A program made the translations under genes and the position numbers. A stretch of DNA of 64,000 nucleotides from Candidatus Melainabacteria bacterium. GTDB taxonomy: Bacteria > Cyanobacteriota > Vampirovibrionia > Obscuribacterales > Obscuribacteraceae. The notes beneath the pieces were generated by a model. The model made no database searches, had not been told where the DNA came from, and saw only the letters and a list, made by a program, of their open reading frames with translations. This document shows positions 16,325 through 25,509 of this stretch, in pieces. Location of the stretch: NCBI GenBank assembly GCA_003153555.1, contig PLZS01000068.1, forward strand, positions 174 to 64,173, written 5' to 3'. The number at the start of each line of letters is the position of its first letter. Positions within the stretch are counted from its first letter, which is position 1.

Positions 16325-17389
16325 ATGAAGATTTTTATCTCCGGCATATGCGGATTTGTTGGCAGCACAATCGCGAAAACGTTGAAGGAACTTGATTCAA
16401 CGCTCGAAATTTTTGGCTGCGACAATTTCATTCGTGCCGGTAGTGCTACTAACAAACCGATTCTAGAGCGGCTCGGGATCAAAGTTTTTTATGCCGATCA
16501 AAGGCAGCAGAGCGACATTGAAGCGATGCCGACACCTGATTGGATCGTTAATAGCGCAGCCAATGCAAGCGTTTTGGCTGGTGTTGATGGTAAGACAAGC
16601 GCCAGACAGCTCTTCGATCACAATTTAATTGGCTCGATAAATTTGCTCGAATTCGCTAAGGCTCGGAAAGCCGGATTTATTTTAATCAGCAGTAGCAGAG
16701 TGTATAGCATCTCTGATCTGTCGCGGATTCCTGTTCTGCCTGTTGAGGGAGCCTTCAAACCTGAAACCGGAGGCGTGTTTCCAGCGGGTTCGTCAAAACT
16801 TGGAATCGACGAGCAGTTTTCAACGAAACCACCAATATCGCTGTATGGCGCTTCTAAACTAGCGTCAGAAATTCTTGCTCTGGAATATGCGTGTACGTTT
16901 GACTTTCCGGTCTGGATCAACCGATGCGGAAATCTGGCAGGCGCTGGGCAGTTTGGCAAACCCGACCAGGGCATTTTTGCATATTGGATAAATGCCTATA
17001 TACGCAAGAAGACTTTACGGTATACCGGTTTCAATGGGACAGGCTGTCAAGTAAGAGACTGTCTTCATCCGCAGGATCTCGCTTTTCTCATGCACAAACA
17101 ATTTCAGGACGCCACAACTGATAAACCGAAGATTGTCAACGTGTCTGGCGGGATTCAGAACTCAATTTCGCTGAAACAGCTGTCCGACTGGCTGGCACCC
17201 AGATATGGTGTTAGAACTATCTCAGGCGATGACAACCATCGTGCGTTTGATGTACCATGGGTGGTGCTTGACAGTTCACTGGCGCACAAAACTTGGGATT
17301 GGCGTCCAGAAATGTCACTCGAACGGATCTTGGAGGAAATATGCCACCACGCCGAGCAAAATCCCGCCTGGCTTGAACTGGCAAACTGA
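16325..17389 (+). CDS. NAD-dependent epimerase, CDP-paratose 2-epimerase-like
   Basis: 354 aa, an extended short-chain dehydrogenase. The N-terminal nucleotide-binding motif reads GICGFVG, with NSAANASVLAG, a catalytic-type SSS/RVYS segment and the YGASK active-site Tyr-Lys pair. The insertions around FKPETGG and GIDEQFST, the RCGNLAGAGQFGKPDQGIFAYW stretch (shown in parts) and VRDCLHPQDLA resemble CDP-paratose 2-epimerases (RfbE/Tyv type) that convert nucleotide-linked dideoxyhexoses. Substrate specificity cannot be proved from sequence. Its stop is immediately followed by the GTG of a GT2 gene, so the two form a sugar-modification operon. Confidence 0.78.
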   Translation: MKIFISGICGFVGSTIAKTLKELDSTLEIFGCDNFIRAGSATNKPILERLGIKVFYADQRQQSDIEAMPTPDWIVNSAANASVLAGVDGKTSARQLFDHNLIGSINLLEFAKARKAGFILISSSRVYSISDLSRIPVLPVEGAFKPETGGVFPAGSSKLGIDEQFSTKPPISLYGASKLASEILALEYACTFDFPVWINRCGNLAGAGQFGKPDQGIFAYWINAYIRKKTLRYTGFNGTGCQVRDCLHPQDLAFLMHKQFQDATTDKPKIVNVSGGIQNSISLKQLSDWLAPRYGVRTISGDDNHRAFDVPWVVLDSSLAHKTWDWRPEMSLERILEEICHHAEQNPAWLELAN

Positions 17390-18208
17390 GTGAGAACGAT
17401 GCTGGTATTAACGATCAACAAGCCAGCTACTAACGCACCAGGTCTAATTAGTTCCGCCAATGAAGCGATGCCACAGCTTCGATTGATGTCCATTGTGATC
17501 CCATGCAAAAACGAAGAGGGTTGCATAACATCTACCGTAGAACACCTGCATCTTGAGCTGGAGTTACAAGGGATCCCTCACGAAATTGTTGTCGTGGACG
17601 ATAAAAGTACGGATTCAACCTGGTCCCTACTGGAAGCGTTGGCACAAAGATACAGCCAGGTTTCGATCGTCAAAAATCACGGTCCAGGTGGATTTGGGCG
17701 TGCGGTGCGTTGCGGAATCAATGCCTCAACTGGAGATGCTCTCACTGTCATGATGGCCGACGAATCCGATGACTGCAGAGACGTGGTGCGCTATTGGCAC
17801 AAGCTAAACGAGGGCTATGACTGCGTTTTCGGAAGCCGATTCATGCGTGGTGGAGGAACAATCGATTATCCGCTCCCGAAACTGATTCTGAACAGACTCG
17901 CCAATAAGTTTATATCCACCTTGTTTGGGATAGAGCACAACGACATTACAAACGCCTTTAAAGCTTACCGCAAGGTAGCGATTGATGGCTGTGCGCCAAT
18001 TATCTCACCGCACTTTAATTTGACTATAGAACTTCCATTAAAGGCAATCACAAGAGGCTATTCGTGGACTGCTATACCGATTACTTGGCGAAATCGACGA
18101 ACAGGCGTTGCTAAACTGAAGATTCAAGAGATGGGAAGCAGATATCTATTCATCTGCATGTATGTCTGGTTGGAAAAGACTTTGACCTGCGATTACAGAA
18201 AACTTTGA
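17390..18208 (+). CDS. GT2-family glycosyltransferase (dolichol-phosphate-mannose-synthase-like)
   Basis: 272 aa if it starts at the GTG at 17390, which abuts the upstream stop codon; an ATG at 17399 is the alternative. GT-A features: MSIVIPCKNEEG, IVVVDDKSTDSTW (first metal/NDP Asp), NHGPGGFGRAVRCGI, and a DESDD where DxD is expected. The later FGSRFMRGG and NAFKAYRK resemble DPM1/GtrB-like enzymes that load a sugar on polyprenyl phosphate. Only weakly hydrophobic helices are present at the end (YLFICMYVWLEKT). It probably transfers the sugar made or modified by the preceding epimerase to a lipid carrier or glycan. Confidence 0.82.
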   Translation: MRTMLVLTINKPATNAPGLISSANEAMPQLRLMSIVIPCKNEEGCITSTVEHLHLELELQGIPHEIVVVDDKSTDSTWSLLEALAQRYSQVSIVKNHGPGGFGRAVRCGINASTGDALTVMMADESDDCRDVVRYWHKLNEGYDCVFGSRFMRGGGTIDYPLPKLILNRLANKFISTLFGIEHNDITNAFKAYRKVAIDGCAPIISPHFNLTIELPLKAITRGYSWTAIPITWRNRRTGVAKLKIQEMGSRYLFICMYVWLEKTLTCDYRKL

Positions 18209-18294
18209 CGTAATGGGTACCCCATGCGGCGCCGGCGCCAGGTACATGTGTACGGGAGAGGCGAAACCATATGTGGTGGCAGAGTTACGTTGCC

Positions 18295-19575
18295 CTAGCG
18301 TTGACCGACAACCACAGGCTTGCCTCCGGATCGCACAGCTGGAGCGAGATCAAAGCGATCAAGATTCATTACCTTGTTCCAGACCGCCACGAAGTCATTT
18401 ACAAACTTCTGCTGCGAGTCGCTACTGGCATACACCTCTGAGATGGCTCGAAGTTGCGAGTTCGATCCAAACACGAGATCGACTGAACTGCCAGTCCATT
18501 TGACCGCACCCGTCTTGCGGTCTCGTCCTTCGTAAACGTTCTCGTTTGTTGAGGACTTTTTCCACACAGTGTTCATGTCCAACAAATTCACGAAGAAATC
18601 ATTGGTCAACGTCTGCGGTCGAGTAGTGAAGACACCAAGTTGCGGGCTGTCAGAACTAGGATTTAGAACTCGCAGACCTCCGATAAGAACGGTCATTTCT
18701 GGACCTGTAAGCGTGAGCAGTTGTGCTCGATCGAGCAACTTCTCTTCCGCCGGTCTGTCGAGTTTTTTTCCTCGGAAGTTGCGGAAACCATCTGTAGTCG
18801 GTTCGAGAACTTCGAATGACTTCACATCAGTTTTGTCCTGCGTCGCGTCCGTGCGACCGGGCGTGAAGGGAACTTGCACATTGCTTCCGGCAGCCTTCGC
18901 AGCCGCTTCAACGCCTGCGCATCCGCCCAGAACGATCATGTCTGCAAGCGATACTTTCTTGCCGCCGGTCTGCGCGCTGTTGAAATCCTGTTGGATTTTT
19001 TCTAGTGTCTGCAAGACCTTCGCCAGTTCTGCTGGTTTGTTTACTTCCCAGTCTTTCTGCGGGGCGAGACGAATGCGCGCACCGTTGGCGCCACCACGTT
19101 TGTCGCTCCCGCGAAACGTTGACGCCGATGCCCATGCGGTCGAAACCAATTGCGGAATGGACAACCCTGATGCAAGGACCTTGCTCTTGAGAGCAACGAT
19201 GTCGTCAGCTCCAATCAATTGATAATCTACAGCAGGAACTGGGTCTTGCCACAATTGAGCCTCGGGCACCATCGGGCCGAGCAACCTAGACACGGGGCCC
19301 ATGTCGCGGTGCGTCAGTTTGTACCATGCCTTGGCGAAGGCGTCTCTCAACTCATCAGGATGCTCGTGGAATCGCTTCGAAATCGGCGCATAGATTGGAT
19401 CCATCTTCAGTGCGATGTCTGTCGTGAACATCATCGGAGGATGGCTCTTTGACGGATCGTGAGCATCGGGCACTGTACCTTGTGCAGCTGCTTCTTCTGG
19501 AGTCCACTGGTAGCCACCACCTGGACCTTTCTCCACCTTCCAGTTGTATTTCTTTGCCCAGCAGGTTGCTGCGCA
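18295..19575 (-). pseudogene. katG: 5'-truncated, frameshifted catalase-peroxidase remnant
   Basis: The open frame covers only about the last 420 residues of a roughly 730-residue KatG. Recognisable pieces are [78 protein letters not shown] and the end [16 protein letters not shown]. The N-terminal catalytic half with the distal Arg/Trp/His and the proximal haem His is absent. Just upstream, NLLGKE lies in another frame, needing removal of one A near 19553 to join YNWKVEKG, and beyond it no KatG sequence is found. The remaining frame starts at an accidental ATG (19590). It could not be an active catalase. Confidence 0.88.
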
Positions 19576-19691
19576 AGTCAACCGAATCATTCCGATGCAG
19601 ATGTCCCGTCAGCTGTTGCAAAAAACAGTAATCCATTGAACTAAAACTGAAGTTTAACCGTCAACGTGAAGTTAAAGGACATCCATCAGGT

Positions 19692-20168
19692 TCACTGAAC
19701 AACAAAAGCCAACGGTGGCGGCGGTGCAAAGCAGATCGGCAGACCCGCTATTTTGCCAATTTGTCGCATCAGCAATTCCGGTGCATCACATGACTTTGTG
19801 CCGGATGTTCCTGGTAGGTGTTCCAAAACAACGCTTGGGAAATCTGACTCTGTAGGAATCATAAGAATTCTATGGGCTCTGATCAATCTGAACTCACACA
19901 CAACTCCCCATTTGATCGTGCTGCCTCTCCTCCAACTAAATTTCTTAGCAGTGACCACCAATTCACGACTGTTCAACATGCGTCCCAGCATTTCGATTAG
20001 GGATAACAAGCCATCGAGATCATGCTGATATTCGTGAATGACTTTTTCAAGCTTGACCAGCTCACAAGTCAAAAGCGCTCGATACAGTCCTTGGATGGGA
20101 TTAGATTTGATAGTGCCGGGCAGAAAACCGGTGACGTTTGCAGTATTGGGAATAGCGCATTGAAGCAT
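19692..20168 (-). CDS. Protein of unknown function (158 aa)
   Basis: Starts at the ATG at 20168, preceded by an excellent AGGAAGGAG. The frame continues upstream to 20288 without such support. No signal peptide or membrane helix. The middle (YRALLTCELVKLEKVIHEYQ, ELVVTAKKFSWRRGST) is helical and basic; the C-terminus ends in a Pro-rich hydrophobic stretch (FAPPPPLAFVVQ). I do not recognise a family. It sits between the katG remnant and the AbiE module. Confidence 0.6.
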   Translation of the reverse strand: MLQCAIPNTANVTGFLPGTIKSNPIQGLYRALLTCELVKLEKVIHEYQHDLDGLLSLIEMLGRMLNSRELVVTAKKFSWRRGSTIKWGVVCEFRLIRAHRILMIPTESDFPSVVLEHLPGTSGTKSCDAPELLMRQIGKIAGLPICFAPPPPLAFVVQ

Positions 20169-20502
20169 GGTAAAACTCCTTCCTGAACGGAAGTGAAAAA
20201 TCGGGAAAGTGTAAAGGCAAGGCAAGGCACTAAGATTCGCCGATCCTAGGATTGGCAACTCTATTGCGTCGTACGTCTCTATACACAATTTCCAAGAATT
20301 GGACAGATCTCCGAAAATTAGTTCAGCACGCTGAACTTTTACCGAGCCTCAACAGCTTCAGTCACTCCGTCCAACCCTTAAGGTGGAAGTCCTTTAACGA
20401 AGTCGGATAAGGCTAGTATGTCAACAAAAATCTAACTTATTAGCACAAAAATGGGCTCAAACTAACCAGTATGTTAAAATATATCGTACATACTGGATAA
20501 AT
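20169..20502. other. Intergenic region with the AbiE promoter
   Basis: It contains a short palindrome GTTCAGCACGCTGAAC (20321-20336) followed by TTTT, and the operator dyad at 20466-20496. No ORF. Confidence 0.5.
20466..20496 (+). promoter_or_regulatory. Operator-like dyad of the AbiE operon
   Basis: Perfect 9-bp arms CCAGTATGT (20466-20474) and ACATACTGG (20488-20496) around a 13-bp AT-rich centre containing a -10-like TAAAAT/TATAT. It ends 6 bp before the abiEi ATG. AbiEi-type antitoxins are known to bind inverted repeats and repress their own promoter. Confidence 0.65.
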
Positions 20503-21138
20503 ATGACAAAACTAGACACCTTCCATCTTCGAAAGGCTATCACTCAAGAAGAATTTGACTACGCGCTGCTAACAGGCGCGCTGCGCGAATACGCAGGCGT
20601 TCGACAGAAAATCAACGAGCTGCTCAAGTCGAGTGTCATTGTGCGCGTGAAGAAAGGATTGTATGTATTTGGACCGGGATACAACAATACCTTGATTTGC
20701 AAGGAGGTTCTCGCAAATCTTATCTACGGCCCATCTTGCATCTCCCTGGAATATGCTCTGTCCTATCACGGGCTCATCCCTGAGCGAGTCGAAACACTCA
20801 CCAGCGTCACTCCAAAGAGAGACAAAGAATTTAAAACTCCGCTAGGAAAGTTCAGTTATCGATATCTAGGATCAGAAAAATATTCTCACGGCATTGAGCA
20901 AGTGTGGATTGATAGCAAACATCCAGTGTTAATGGCTTCACCAGAGAAGTCCCTTTGTGACTACATTGTACTAAATAAGGTGACTGGTATCACAGGAAGC
21001 AACTCTGCAAGAGAATTTCTTGAGTCCGATCTTCGTATAGATCGGGAGAACTGGAAACGATTCGATCCCAATGTTTTGCGATCGTTGAACAAGTTTTATC
21101 GCAACAAGAACATCGAACACATTGTGGAGTCACTATGA
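20503..21138 (+). CDS. abiEi: AbiEi-type antitoxin / transcriptional repressor
   Basis: 211 aa. The N-terminal winged-helix region (ITQEEFDYALLTGAL, then VRQKINELLKSSVIVRVKKG) is followed by the AbiEi C-terminal region (SCISLEYALSYHGLIPERV, TSVTPKRDKEF, ASPEKSLCDYI). It should repress the operon and oppose the AbiEii toxin without direct protein binding (type IV). The stop overlaps the toxin start by 4 bp (ATGA), so translation is coupled. The operator at 20466-20496 lies immediately upstream. Identity rests on these motifs plus the partner gene. Confidence 0.88.
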   Translation: MTKLDTFHLRKAITQEEFDYALLTGALREYAGVRQKINELLKSSVIVRVKKGLYVFGPGYNNTLICKEVLANLIYGPSCISLEYALSYHGLIPERVETLTSVTPKRDKEFKTPLGKFSYRYLGSEKYSHGIEQVWIDSKHPVLMASPEKSLCDYIVLNKVTGITGSNSAREFLESDLRIDRENWKRFDPNVLRSLNKFYRNKNIEHIVESL

Positions 21139-22004
21139 ATCCTGCAATTCTTTCAATGCTGGGCCGATACCAGTGCGTAACAATTCAAGACTACGAAAAT
21201 GCGCTGAAGGAAATCATACAGGAGATCGCGCTTTTGGGTCTGTGGCGATCGAAGTTCTTCGAACACGCTGCCTTCTATGGCGGAACTGCGCTGAGAATTC
21301 TCTACGGACTGGATCGCTTTTCGGAAGACCTCGACTTCTCACTTCTGAAGCCGCAAAAGGATTTCAGTTTGCGTCCCTACCTTGCAGCGATCGAAGCGGA
21401 ACTTCAAGGGATGGGATTTCGTGTCACTGTCGAAGAGCGCGACAAGAACGTTATAACCGCGATCGAATCAACGTTCATCAAAGCCGGAACGAAGGAGCAT
21501 CTATTAAAGATTACCGTGCCCGAAGCTGTCTCTGATCGTATTCTGAAGAACAAACTCATGATCGTGAAGTTTGAAGTTGATACCAATCCGCCTGGGGGCT
21601 TCAACACAGAAGTGAAGACAGTCCTGCAGCCGATTCCGTTTTCTGTGAATACTTACAAGATGCCTGACCTCTTCGCCGGTAAGCTTCATGCGGTCCTTCA
21701 GCGACAATGGAAGAATCGGGTCAAGGGACGCGACTATTACGATTTCGTTTGGTATGTCGCGCGCGATGTTCCAGTGCATTTGAGTCATTTGGAGAAGCGC
21801 CTACGGCAATCTGACGGCTGGGCGTTGAAACGACATCTGCAACATTCGGACTTGCTCGATCTGTTAGAAAAAAAGTTTGCGCTTCTGGACGTCACAGCAG
21901 CAAAGAAAGAAGTAGCACCATTTCTTCGAGATCCAGCAGCAATTGATCTCTGGTCAAGAAACTTTTTCGAATCTCTATTGCCACGACTGAAAGTGGAAAA
22001 GTGA
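21135..22004 (+). CDS. abiEii: AbiEii-type nucleotidyltransferase toxin
   Basis: 289 aa. The nucleotidyltransferase-fold motifs are complete: GGTALRILYG (about residues 49-58), SEDLDF with the two metal-binding Asp, the GKLHAVLQRQWKNR helix, and KGRDYYDF (about 196-203). These are the four conserved motifs of the AbiEii/MenA group, which modify RNA (tRNA acceptor ends in studied cases) and cause growth arrest or phage abortive infection. All catalytic residues are present, so it is probably active. Together with AbiEi it forms a self-contained defence or stress module. Confidence 0.9.
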   Translation: MNPAILSMLGRYQCVTIQDYENALKEIIQEIALLGLWRSKFFEHAAFYGGTALRILYGLDRFSEDLDFSLLKPQKDFSLRPYLAAIEAELQGMGFRVTVEERDKNVITAIESTFIKAGTKEHLLKITVPEAVSDRILKNKLMIVKFEVDTNPPGGFNTEVKTVLQPIPFSVNTYKMPDLFAGKLHAVLQRQWKNRVKGRDYYDFVWYVARDVPVHLSHLEKRLRQSDGWALKRHLQHSDLLDLLEKKFALLDVTAAKKEVAPFLRDPAAIDLWSRNFFESLLPRLKVEK

Positions 22005-22106
22005 AGATCCGACGCCTGACCCTCGCCTACGGTGTGAATAAACTCGCGGAATTAATTCGCATGTGGCTAAGGTCTTCGGCACCAGAGTCCTCCAGGTTTC
22101 CTGCTC

Positions 22107-23204
22107 CTATTTACCAATGAAGTTTTGGTGAATCACAGCACCAGACTTACTATCAGTCGTTTGAGAGAAAAAGTCCACTGGCGAGCTCTCGCGCACTGCG
22201 CCAGCGGTGTTCACCCCGGTAACGAAGGTCGCCTCTTGTCCTTGCGGTCCGAGTGAGCCGTTTGTCGCGCCTTGAAGCGATGGAGCTCCCGGCATGCCGT
22301 ACGGAATAGGCTTAAAATGTTCGGCTCCGGCAAGCACCCTTTTTACCTCGGAACCGTCTGGTGGTTTCTTTGTAGACTGTCCTCGTTGCGCCACGGCTTC
22401 AATCACAGCAGACCGAAGTAGTCCAGGCCACAGCTTCTTGAATAACGCTCCGGATCCATAAATATCCGCATTGCTAATTTTTCCATTTATAGCAACGGCA
22501 TATCCGATTGCATCCTTCTCTTTATTCACCACGTCGGAAAGCGCATTGAATTGCATCTGTGTTGCGTCTTTTACACTTTTTTGTTCGAGCGTAAGTTGAA
22601 AACTGCTGGGCGAAATATTTGACGCAACAGGCTTTGTTAGTGTGCGTGAGAGCTGGCCTTGCTTGGCCTCGACTTGCGCCCATACCTGTCCTTGATCGGC
22701 GTCTTTCTTGATCGCCTTCTGCATGTTATTTCCGACGACAAATTCGCTGGCGCTGTTAAATTGCGATGAGCTCTCACCAACGCGTTCCGACCAACGTCCA
22801 TGCTCAACGCAAAAGCAGGGCAAGTCGACACCCTGGGCGCGCGGTGAAATCAACATATCAGACTGGAGGGCGCGATCCTGCCGTCCACCCTTTACGATTT
22901 CACCTGACTGAATGAATATGGCTGCGTTAGAAAGATTGTCGATTTTCAGCACGTTCACGTTGCCCGTCTCGCGCACAACAACTTGCTTCTTGGCGATAGC
23001 CTCTGGCAACGTCAAATACACTTTGTTCTTTGATTTGTCAGCTCCCTTAATCAGGAATAGAGAAAGGTTACCGAATGAATATGGTTGACTGACGTGATAC
23101 CCCGTCGAGAACCCCGTCGCCTGCGCATAAACTTGGGAGGCGCTGGTGTTGGAACTGATCACGGAGGTTATTGCGAATAAAAAAGCGGCGTTTCGTATGT
23201 TCAT
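22107..23204 (-). CDS. Secreted ARPP-1-like domain protein
   Basis: 365 aa with a signal peptide (NAAFLFAITSVISSNTSAS, then QVYA). Residues about 45-150 carry features of the ARPP-1/DUF6569 domain: TLPEAIAKKQVVVRETG, LKIDNLSNAAIFIQSGEIVKG, GGRQDRALQSDM and FCVEHGRW. A later part contains KDATQMQFNALSDVV and CVAINGK-like segments (YAVAINGKISNADIYG). The domain is found with ADP-ribosylglycohydrolase, rhodanese and phosphatase partners elsewhere, but here it stands alone and exported. Function unknown. The convergent neighbour is AbiEii. Confidence 0.7.
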   Translation of the reverse strand: MNIRNAAFLFAITSVISSNTSASQVYAQATGFSTGYHVSQPYSFGNLSLFLIKGADKSKNKVYLTLPEAIAKKQVVVRETGNVNVLKIDNLSNAAIFIQSGEIVKGGRQDRALQSDMLISPRAQGVDLPCFCVEHGRWSERVGESSSQFNSASEFVVGNNMQKAIKKDADQGQVWAQVEAKQGQLSRTLTKPVASNISPSSFQLTLEQKSVKDATQMQFNALSDVVNKEKDAIGYAVAINGKISNADIYGSGALFKKLWPGLLRSAVIEAVAQRGQSTKKPPDGSEVKRVLAGAEHFKPIPYGMPGAPSLQGATNGSLGPQGQEATFVTGVNTAGAVRESSPVDFFSQTTDSKSGAVIHQNFIGK

Positions 23205-23685
23205 AATTATGTACCCGTGGAATTAGTAAAAGAGATGCACCGCATGCGGTGGCTTCCGCACTGGCAGTTCTACGATCGCCACAGCAAATGCAGCATCGTC
23301 GGTTCTGCAACCGCTTTTCAAAAGCCGCGAATACGGCAGTTCCAAGCGGAGCACGGAGAACGTTGTTGGTAATTAGTAAGTTGTAAGAAGACTCCAAAGC
23401 TAATTTAAAGCAAATCGGCGTGAATGTCTTGGGGGAAAACCCCAGAGCTTCACTCAACGATTCCATTCGTTGAGTGACTCGACTCTTTCGCATGAACTTT
23501 TTGGCTGGCGGAGCCGTCTAAATTAGTAACGAAGCCAAAGAACTTGTTTGCATTCAGCAAACCTTCCAAGCCGTCGCGGGGTGTTCCAAATCCCAAAAAC
23601 TAAGACGAGTAGCCGCCAAGCGAACTAAAGAATCAATCTAGCAAAGCTAGCATTGCTAGCCACCGCCATTTAAGATAGGATGCAT
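23205..23685. other. Intergenic region with hairpins
   Basis: No convincing gene. It contains a perfect 11-bp hairpin TCACTCAACGA (23450-23460) / TCGTTGAGTGA (23467-23477), a GGGG-GAAAA-CCCC hairpin just before it (about 23431-23443), and a GCTAG/CTAGC dyad at about 23645-23660 ahead of the next gene pair that could be an operator. Confidence 0.45.
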
Positions 23686-23847
23686 ATGTGGGAAATTTGT
23701 TCTTATGAGCTTTTGGCTTCCACACAATCTGGTGCGATTATGCATGTTGCCTTCAGGAGAGACCAATCAAAAATGGTCATCAATGTTTTTCATGGGCGAC
23801 CAGCCGGCGAAAGCGAGAAACGGCGTTACCGAAGGCGAGGGAAGTAA
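23686..23847 (+). CDS. Short BrnT-like toxin remnant or mini-toxin (53 aa)
   Basis: An ATG at 23686 opens a 53-codon frame. Its stop overlaps the next start as TAATG, so the two are translationally coupled. The product (SYELLASTQSGAIMHVAF, MVINVFHGRPAGESEKRRY) lines up with the C-terminal half of BrnT toxins, which end in a strand, an R-x-A segment and an ERRxY helix. The N-terminal half of BrnT (WDxxKxxxNxxKHG) is missing here and not seen upstream. It is either a decayed toxin or an unusually short one; the following antitoxin gene is intact. Confidence 0.5.
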   Translation: MWEICSYELLASTQSGAIMHVAFRRDQSKMVINVFHGRPAGESEKRRYRRRGK

Positions 23848-24257
23848 TGAAAGTAGTAAAAGTGAGTACTAAATCAGCCCGAAAGAACAAAAAGATAAAT
23901 TCTGCTCGACCGAAAAAAAATGTGCCAAAGAATAAATCGAATAAAAAGAGCAAGCATATTCCACCGCCGCCCGGGCAAGATGCAAGTTGGGAAGAGCAGT
24001 CTAACTATTTGGACAAATACAGCTTCGTCGAAAGAGAAAAAGCTGGATATCTGAAGCCCGTCAATGACGATAATTTTCTTGATGAACTGGCGCACAGTGC
24101 CACCGCGCAAAAGACCAGAGAACAGGTCAACATCAGTCTAGAGCCAGACCAGTTTGTCCAATTGAAAAAAATCGCCAAGCGCAAGCATCTCACTCCGGCA
24201 ACGCTGGCCCGAGCTTGGCTGTTGGACAGATTGATTGATGAATTGACCAAGTCTTAG
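23847..24257 (+). CDS. Ribbon-helix-helix (CopG/BrnA-like) antitoxin
   Basis: 136 aa. The N-terminal 35 residues are very Lys-rich (KSARKNKKINSARPKKN), perhaps binding DNA or RNA. Residues about 50-85 are acidic and probably bind the toxin. The C-terminus (VNISLEPDQFVQLKKIA, then LTPATLARAWLLDRLIDEL) is a ribbon-helix-helix motif of the CopG antitoxin type. It overlaps the short BrnT-like ORF as TAATG, the toxin-first order of BrnTA modules. With no intact toxin it may be a solitary regulator. Confidence 0.7.
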   Translation: MKVVKVSTKSARKNKKINSARPKKNVPKNKSNKKSKHIPPPPGQDASWEEQSNYLDKYSFVEREKAGYLKPVNDDNFLDELAHSATAQKTREQVNISLEPDQFVQLKKIAKRKHLTPATLARAWLLDRLIDELTKS

Positions 24258-24409
24258 ATCAAAACCGGATTTTCACTTTCTCTGCTGCATGTCTCCTTAG
24301 CCGGCGCAATTTAGCAGTAATGCCACAGCCATAATTGATTGCAAAAATGATTGAACTTTTTTGATACCTCCGACGTATTCATTTGTAGATACCAAACGGA
24401 GAGGATGCC

Positions 24410-25150
24410 ATGTCAGCAAAAACAATTAAACGCAAAATGGAAAGAAGGCTAGTCAAAGAGATGTCATCGAGAGTTGACCGGCTTTTAGCCCAGAATCAGC
24501 CGACGGCGGCGCTCGAAGAAATAGACAAGTGTCTTGAAGACCTTATGAACATACCCGGGAAGCGCAGGCGACGGGAAGTGCTAAGCAATTCAAACCCAGA
24601 CCTCTGGAGCGACGATGAATTGCAACACAACTTGCGTGCAATTTACGCAGACGCAAAGATCCTTCGTGATGAAGAGAACTACGACGAAGCGATTGAATTG
24701 TGGTACCAATTACTGTGCTTTGATGAAACAGATGAGCTTCATGCAGTCCGGCTGCTCGTGCCCACCTTGATAGAACTGAATCGCCTTGATTCTGCACATC
24801 TTTTGCTAGACGCATTTCACGATGACTGTAGCGCGCATATGATGTACTCCAGGGCTCTTTATCTGTTTAAAAGACAAGGAGCGAGTGAAGATGCAAATGA
24901 AGCGTTGCTGAAAGGTCTCAACCAAAATATGCATGTCATCGAGATGCTGCGAGAACAAAAGCGGCCGATTGACACACCCGAAATCTATCAGTCAGGTAGC
25001 CTGGAAGAAGCGCAGAACTATTTGAAGACTGCGATGCGTGATTGGTATAAGAGAGAAGACATTGTCAATTGGTTTATGAATTTCGAGCGCGAAAAAGTGC
25101 AAAAGCTTAAGGTCGTAAAGGCGTTTCCAAATTTGAAATTGGTTAACTAA
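24410..25150 (+). CDS. ST7-like TPR protein
   Basis: 246 aa, soluble, with no signal peptide. Helical repeats are visible: AIYADAKILRDEENYDEAIE, LWYQLLCFDETDELHAVRL, LVPTLIELNRLDSAHLLLDA, and SAHMMYSRALYLFKRQGAS. The pattern, including NQNMHVIEMLREQKRPID and YQSGSLEEAQNYLKTAMRDW, resembles bacterial ST7-like TPR proteins often linked to SEC-C zinc-finger proteins. Function unknown. It has its own upstream region with GGAGAGG before the ATG. Confidence 0.65.
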   Translation: MSAKTIKRKMERRLVKEMSSRVDRLLAQNQPTAALEEIDKCLEDLMNIPGKRRRREVLSNSNPDLWSDDELQHNLRAIYADAKILRDEENYDEAIELWYQLLCFDETDELHAVRLLVPTLIELNRLDSAHLLLDAFHDDCSAHMMYSRALYLFKRQGASEDANEALLKGLNQNMHVIEMLREQKRPIDTPEIYQSGSLEEAQNYLKTAMRDWYKREDIVNWFMNFEREKVQKLKVVKAFPNLKLVN

Positions 25151-25509
25151 ACCCATTGGGAAGTATCCAAACTTGCAAGCTCGACCAGGACTATTCATCA
25201 TCAAACTCCTGATCTCGCATCCGCGTCCAGCCATTCAGCTTGCAGGGCGGGAAATCGATTCTAGGTCCAGACGACGTCATAACGAAGTACTCGTTTGTTT
25301 TTTCCTGCAATATACAAAATTCAAAACAAGAACTCTTCGTCGATGACGTCGCCTATAACGGTAGGCTAGTTTCAATAGTTTTGGATCCAATAACCTGCAA
25401 CCTGCGTTAATTGGCACCGCGCGGAATTTCATGGAAGACAAAATCACTCGGCAACGCACTTGTCAGCAATGACACCAGAGGCGGTGTTACGCCGACTGAT
25501 CTGGCCAGA
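25151..25509. other. Intergenic region between convergent genes
   Basis: A 359-bp stretch between the ST7-like gene and the LRR gene. Open frames here have no coding character, and I see no strong hairpin followed by a T-run. Confidence 0.4.

Noticed and set aside
23068..23493. 141-codon minus ORF upstream of the ARPP-1-like gene
   Set aside because: It runs through a perfect hairpin and overlaps the real gene in another frame; only its first part is outside that gene.
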